A stretch of 64,000 nt of DNA from Lycocorax pyrrhopterus obiensis (taxonomy: Eukaryota; Chordata; Aves; Passeriformes; Paradisaeidae): positions 92,701,548 to 92,765,547 of the forward strand of contig JACSVZ010000004.1 in assembly GCA_014706295.1 (NCBI GenBank). Direction: 5' to 3'. Positions 1 through 64,000 of this stretch are shown here, piece by piece; within the stretch, counting starts at the first letter, position 1, and every line of letters starts with the position of its first letter. The notes below the pieces were generated by a model. The model was not told where the DNA came from, searched no databases, and saw only the letters and a program-made list of their open reading frames with translations. The position numbers were made by a program, and so were the translations under genes.

Positions 1-943
1 ATTGAAACCACAGAATTTCTGAAAGATGAACTACATTGCTATAACAGATAGTTCAGAGGGGCACTAGCAGTCCGGTAGAAATAAGAGAATGTTGGCTCCA
101 AAGTTTATTTGAAAACAAAAGCTGAAATCTTCACGTTGTCCACCTCTGATATAGTTCTTTTCATAATGGAAGTTCCCATATTCATACCATGTAATGCTTA
201 GAAGTTAATAAAAAAGTGCTGTTTAAGCTGCTTTGAATCTTCTGTCAAGTTTCCATGGCTTGATGTTGTCTTACAATAAATTACCCATTTTGTAACTTAC
301 ATCTAATCCATGCCATTTTCTTGGAATTCAAAAAACCTCATTTTATTGCCCCCACCACACACCATCCTTCAAAAACAAAAGTCACATAATATTTTCAAGC
401 ATTGTTCAAAAATAAAGCATTTTTGCAACCAATTCTTGCTATGAAACAATATGCACACAAAATGTATTTCTTAAATCCCATAAAATCCTCCAACATGAGG
501 CAAAATGATAGTGTTTAAAAAGTGGCTGCAGACCGCAACATTGTCATTCAAAGCTGTTTTTTTTTTTTGTCCATTTCAGTTCAAAATACTAAAACATTTA
601 ATCACTAAAGCATTAAAAAGAATTTACACTCTATTTATTTTGATCAGCTTACCTCTTCAGAAATATATATACCCCAAAAATGTGCATACATTAGCAGCTA
701 TAAACATTACATGGCATATCACACTATGTCAGCTTATATGAAAACGTACAAAATGTGAATGTATTCAAAAAACTATTCTGCAGTTACTATCTTTAAAGCA
801 AGACATAAAATCATTATGAAGTCTTGTAAGCATAACACTGTTTCAAACAGAAATAAATATATAACACTTTCTGGTAAATTACAGCAGCAAAAAACAAGAG
901 GCATCCTTTTTTTAAGCAAGATTTTCATCACTATAGCAGCTGT
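1..943 (-). other. MYT1L: MYT1L 3' untranslated region (possibly continuing off the window)
   Basis: AT-rich sequence downstream of the MYT1L stop, with no credible coding content. Minus-strand AATAAA polyadenylation hexamers appear as TTTATT on the plus strand at 634-639, 342-347 and 104-109. Nothing in the sequence alone says which, if any, is used. MYT1-family transcripts usually have long 3' UTRs, so the transcript may extend past position 1. Confidence 0.7.
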
Positions 944-61350
<60,407 letters not shown>

Positions 61351-63277
61351 TCAAAAGAAGGAGCATTCTGCATAAGTGAAGAGGAAAACAAACTGCTGGA
61401 GGTGAAATTTATAATGAGGAACAGTAACCAATGCCAAAAAAAAGGCCCGCAATAAGAATGATGGCTGTATTACTTGATTTCTGTCTGTGAGTTTTATACG
61501 CTACATATGTGAGTTTGTATGAAATAACCTCCTGTAAAAATCTGCATGACATGATCATGAATTGTTCTGACAAACAGGCTGGATTTATAAAACAATAAAA
61601 ACACAGAAACACTGCTTTTACCCCACATATATAGTCAGACAGAAGGTACAATCTGCTCAGCTCATTCATTTTTAATAATGATGGGCAATGTAACACTATG
61701 GGACCTTTTCCTATTTATATGAGGAACTGTTAGTTTAAGGCCTAGAACTCCCCAGAGTTACTGCAGACCAAACCCACTGCAAGGCTGATGAGCTTGACCT
61801 CTGGGCTGCAGGACCACCCATATGTCCTCAAACACCCCATGCTTCCTAAAAGCTTTATTTCCTCCTACATCCCAGGTAAATATTATGGCATTGGCCATCC
61901 CAAAGACAGGAGCACTATAGGAGGAAAAAGGTGGTTGTCACATGTGAGTTTTACCATGACTTGCACAAGGGGAGAAGCAATGGCCATTTAAATGGCAATA
62001 GGTACAAGTGAAATGTCCCCCCCACTTCAAACAACCTGAGCACCTACAACTCTTCATAAAACCAGTAAGGACCAAAGACATCTCCCTGCTCCACTGCAGG
62101 CAGCGATGCCCAGCTGTGCTCTGACCGACACAAGCCACAGGTGGTCACAGAAGAGCCAAGGCACTGACAGCCTATCTAAACACAAAGCAGCACTGTTGCT
62201 GCTTTTAAGTAATGCTTCTTGCAGCCAAAGATATTATAGCAACAAGGGAAAGCAGCCCTATTATCCCACTTATTTCTCCAACCCTTTTCCCAGATGAGCT
62301 GTTTTAAAAGGGTTTATAAAAAAATGCAAGGAAGTGTGAGCTCATCTCCAAAATCTGAAAGTTTATGTATTTTCAGAAAAAAATAAACGTCAAGGTGAGA
62401 GGATACATCCATGCATATAACAGCAACTACTTCCCCTTAAGATGGAAATGTATACTGCAGAGATCATACCTTACAGCACAGTGTAACAATAACCAACTAG
62501 CATGCTGATTAGAGAGCTATACAAAAAAGGTCAGGCCCTAGACAGAGCTCTTCCGTGATGGGCTCCATTTAAATGCCAGACTCTTCAGTTGTATTTGTCT
62601 GAACAGACATACATATAATAATCTGCTCCCATGAGCACAGCCCATTTGTGAACCACGGGCTGCTTTGGTAGGCAAGCAGGGTTCAAAAGAAGAATCTGAA
62701 AGCAAAATGTCTCTGCTAGAGCTTATGTCATCCTCCTTTCTCTAAAAAACTGAAAAAAAATCATGGCGTTATTTTTACTGCAAAGGAAATAGTGTTTCAC
62801 TTAAATCATAACAGATGGAGTTTTCTCAGGAAAGCCACATAATGCACAGGGTGTGATTTTTTTTAAGTGAAGTGAATGCTAAACATTCATCACATTTTTT
62901 TTGTTTTGAACACATAGTAGCACTGCACTAGCAGGGTATCCACTAATAACAAATTTGTGAACTGTTCCTCAAGAGTTTCATTATTAATATAGTAGTCAGT
63001 GGTGGTCATTAAAAATTCAGCATTTATCCATTGTTACTTTGTTACAGTATCCAAGACACATAAGAACTTTCCTATACTTAAGGAAGCAAATAATTGAATA
63101 ATTCAGTTTCTACTGTGTTAACACAGCAAGCACCCTGTACCACTGAAGTTGCCAAATTAGAAGTATCTTTCAAAAATCACAGGAACAAATAAGACTTTTG
63201 TCATTTTCAAGAAAATGTTAGTCTTGTCATAGCAGGTCACATTTAGACAGACATAAAAGACATATTACATGGGAAAT

Positions 63278-63310
63278 TATATATATTTATATATATATTT
63301 ATATATATAT
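63278..63310. repeat. (TA)n/TTTATA-rich microsatellite
   Basis: ATATATTTATATATATATTT-type run of about 33 bases, pure A/T, followed by GAGAATGTG. Confidence 0.88.
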
Positions 63311-63394
63311 GAGAATGTGTGCTAAAGAGAGGGAGGGAAAGAGGCAGCTTTTATACATAGGACTAACCATCAGAAACTCATGCAGGCTCTGATA

Positions 63395-63550
63395 TGGACT
63401 CCTCTGTGGCCTTGGTCAAACTACATTATCCCTTGAATTCATTTTCCTTATAAACAGAAAGTTGCTTCTAAAATTTAGTTGTGTTGTGATTCACTTGCAA
63501 AACACTTTGAAGATGTAAAGTGCTATAAGCATGCTACACAATTATTAGCT
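63395..63550 (+). repeat. MIR/L2-like 3' tail remnant
   Basis: TGTGGCCTTGGTCAAACTAC, ATTCATTTTCCTTATAAACA, CACTTTGAAGATGTAAAGTG and CTATAAGCATGCTACACAAT follow the order of the MIR phrases 'tgaccttgggcaagtcac', 'cagtttcctcatctgtaaa', 'gctttgagatgtaaagcgctatataagtgc' and 'tattatt'. Old and diverged; the exact family (MIR or another core-SINE) is uncertain. Confidence 0.55.
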
Positions 63551-64000
63551 TTCAGATTACCAATAATTTAAGCAAAACTTACTTAGAGAGGAATGGCCAT
63601 AGTTATCTTAACTTTACTGCAGCTGTACATTTGAAGATGAGTCACATAACCCAGACTGTTCATTTCACATTAGTTTTTCAGGAGAAACAAAGATCATCAA
63701 TTTATAATTAATTAAAACAACCTACTCACTAAAGAAGGGAAAGCTGCATTGTTTCAAAACCAGATAGTTCTGCTTGATACAATGCCCACCCCTGTGCCAC
63801 CAGGTTTACAAAGCTCTGCAGTCCACCTATGCTTTGAAATCTGGAGTGAAACCAAACGTGGAGAACACCTTTCCCATTAAAAACAGATACAGGTCTAACA
63901 AGCTGCATACCCAAACTGGGCTTCCATCAGATATGCCTGGGGGCTGGTTACAAAGAACCTCTCAAAGTCTACAGGCTTCTCATATTAATTAACAATGGGA

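Overview
This is a vertebrate, almost certainly avian, genomic window. It is AT-rich and dominated by introns. It carries CR1 LINE fragments, an avian-type ERVL-like solo LTR and a few old MIR/tRNA-derived SINE remnants. I see no prokaryotic gene organisation, CRISPR array or operon. The species cannot be read from the sequence.

The only protein-coding gene I can support is the 3' half of MYT1L (myelin transcription factor 1-like), on the minus strand. Twelve coding exons, from 61322 down to the stop codon at 944-946, have canonical AG/GT splice sites and compatible phases. Together they encode about 529 C-terminal residues. In order these are part of the MYT1 central domain, a cluster of CCHHC zinc fingers, a coiled coil and the conserved C-terminus ending RGIQV. 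The first half of the gene lies beyond 64000. The 3' UTR fills 1-943 and may run off the window.

Layout on the plus coordinate: 1-943 is the 3' UTR. The terminal exon, coiled-coil exons and last-finger exon lie at 944-8088. A 17.4-kb intron (8089-25446) holds SINE, CR1 and LTR insertions. The central finger exons are at 25447-31893. A 23.8-kb intron (31894-55711) holds an old Ty3/gypsy-like pol fossil near 47.3-49.4 kb, CR1 tails, a MIR and a pyrimidine tract. The first C-terminal finger lies at 55712-56342, and three exons of the central MYT1 domain and acidic linker at 56706-61322. The rest, 61323-64000, is intron.

The most interesting observation is a 63-bp in-frame exon (56280-56342). 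It supplies four of the five zinc ligands of an additional finger and completes the orphan LSGC half-finger at the start of the next exon. From memory, the mammalian MYT1L reference joins the flanking exons directly and so lacks this finger. The window therefore suggests a seven-finger MYT1L, as in long MYT1 isoforms, switchable by symmetric exon skipping. The second is a roughly 2.1-kb decayed Ty3/gypsy polymerase region, a class that is scarce in birds. I found no undescribed multi-gene system.
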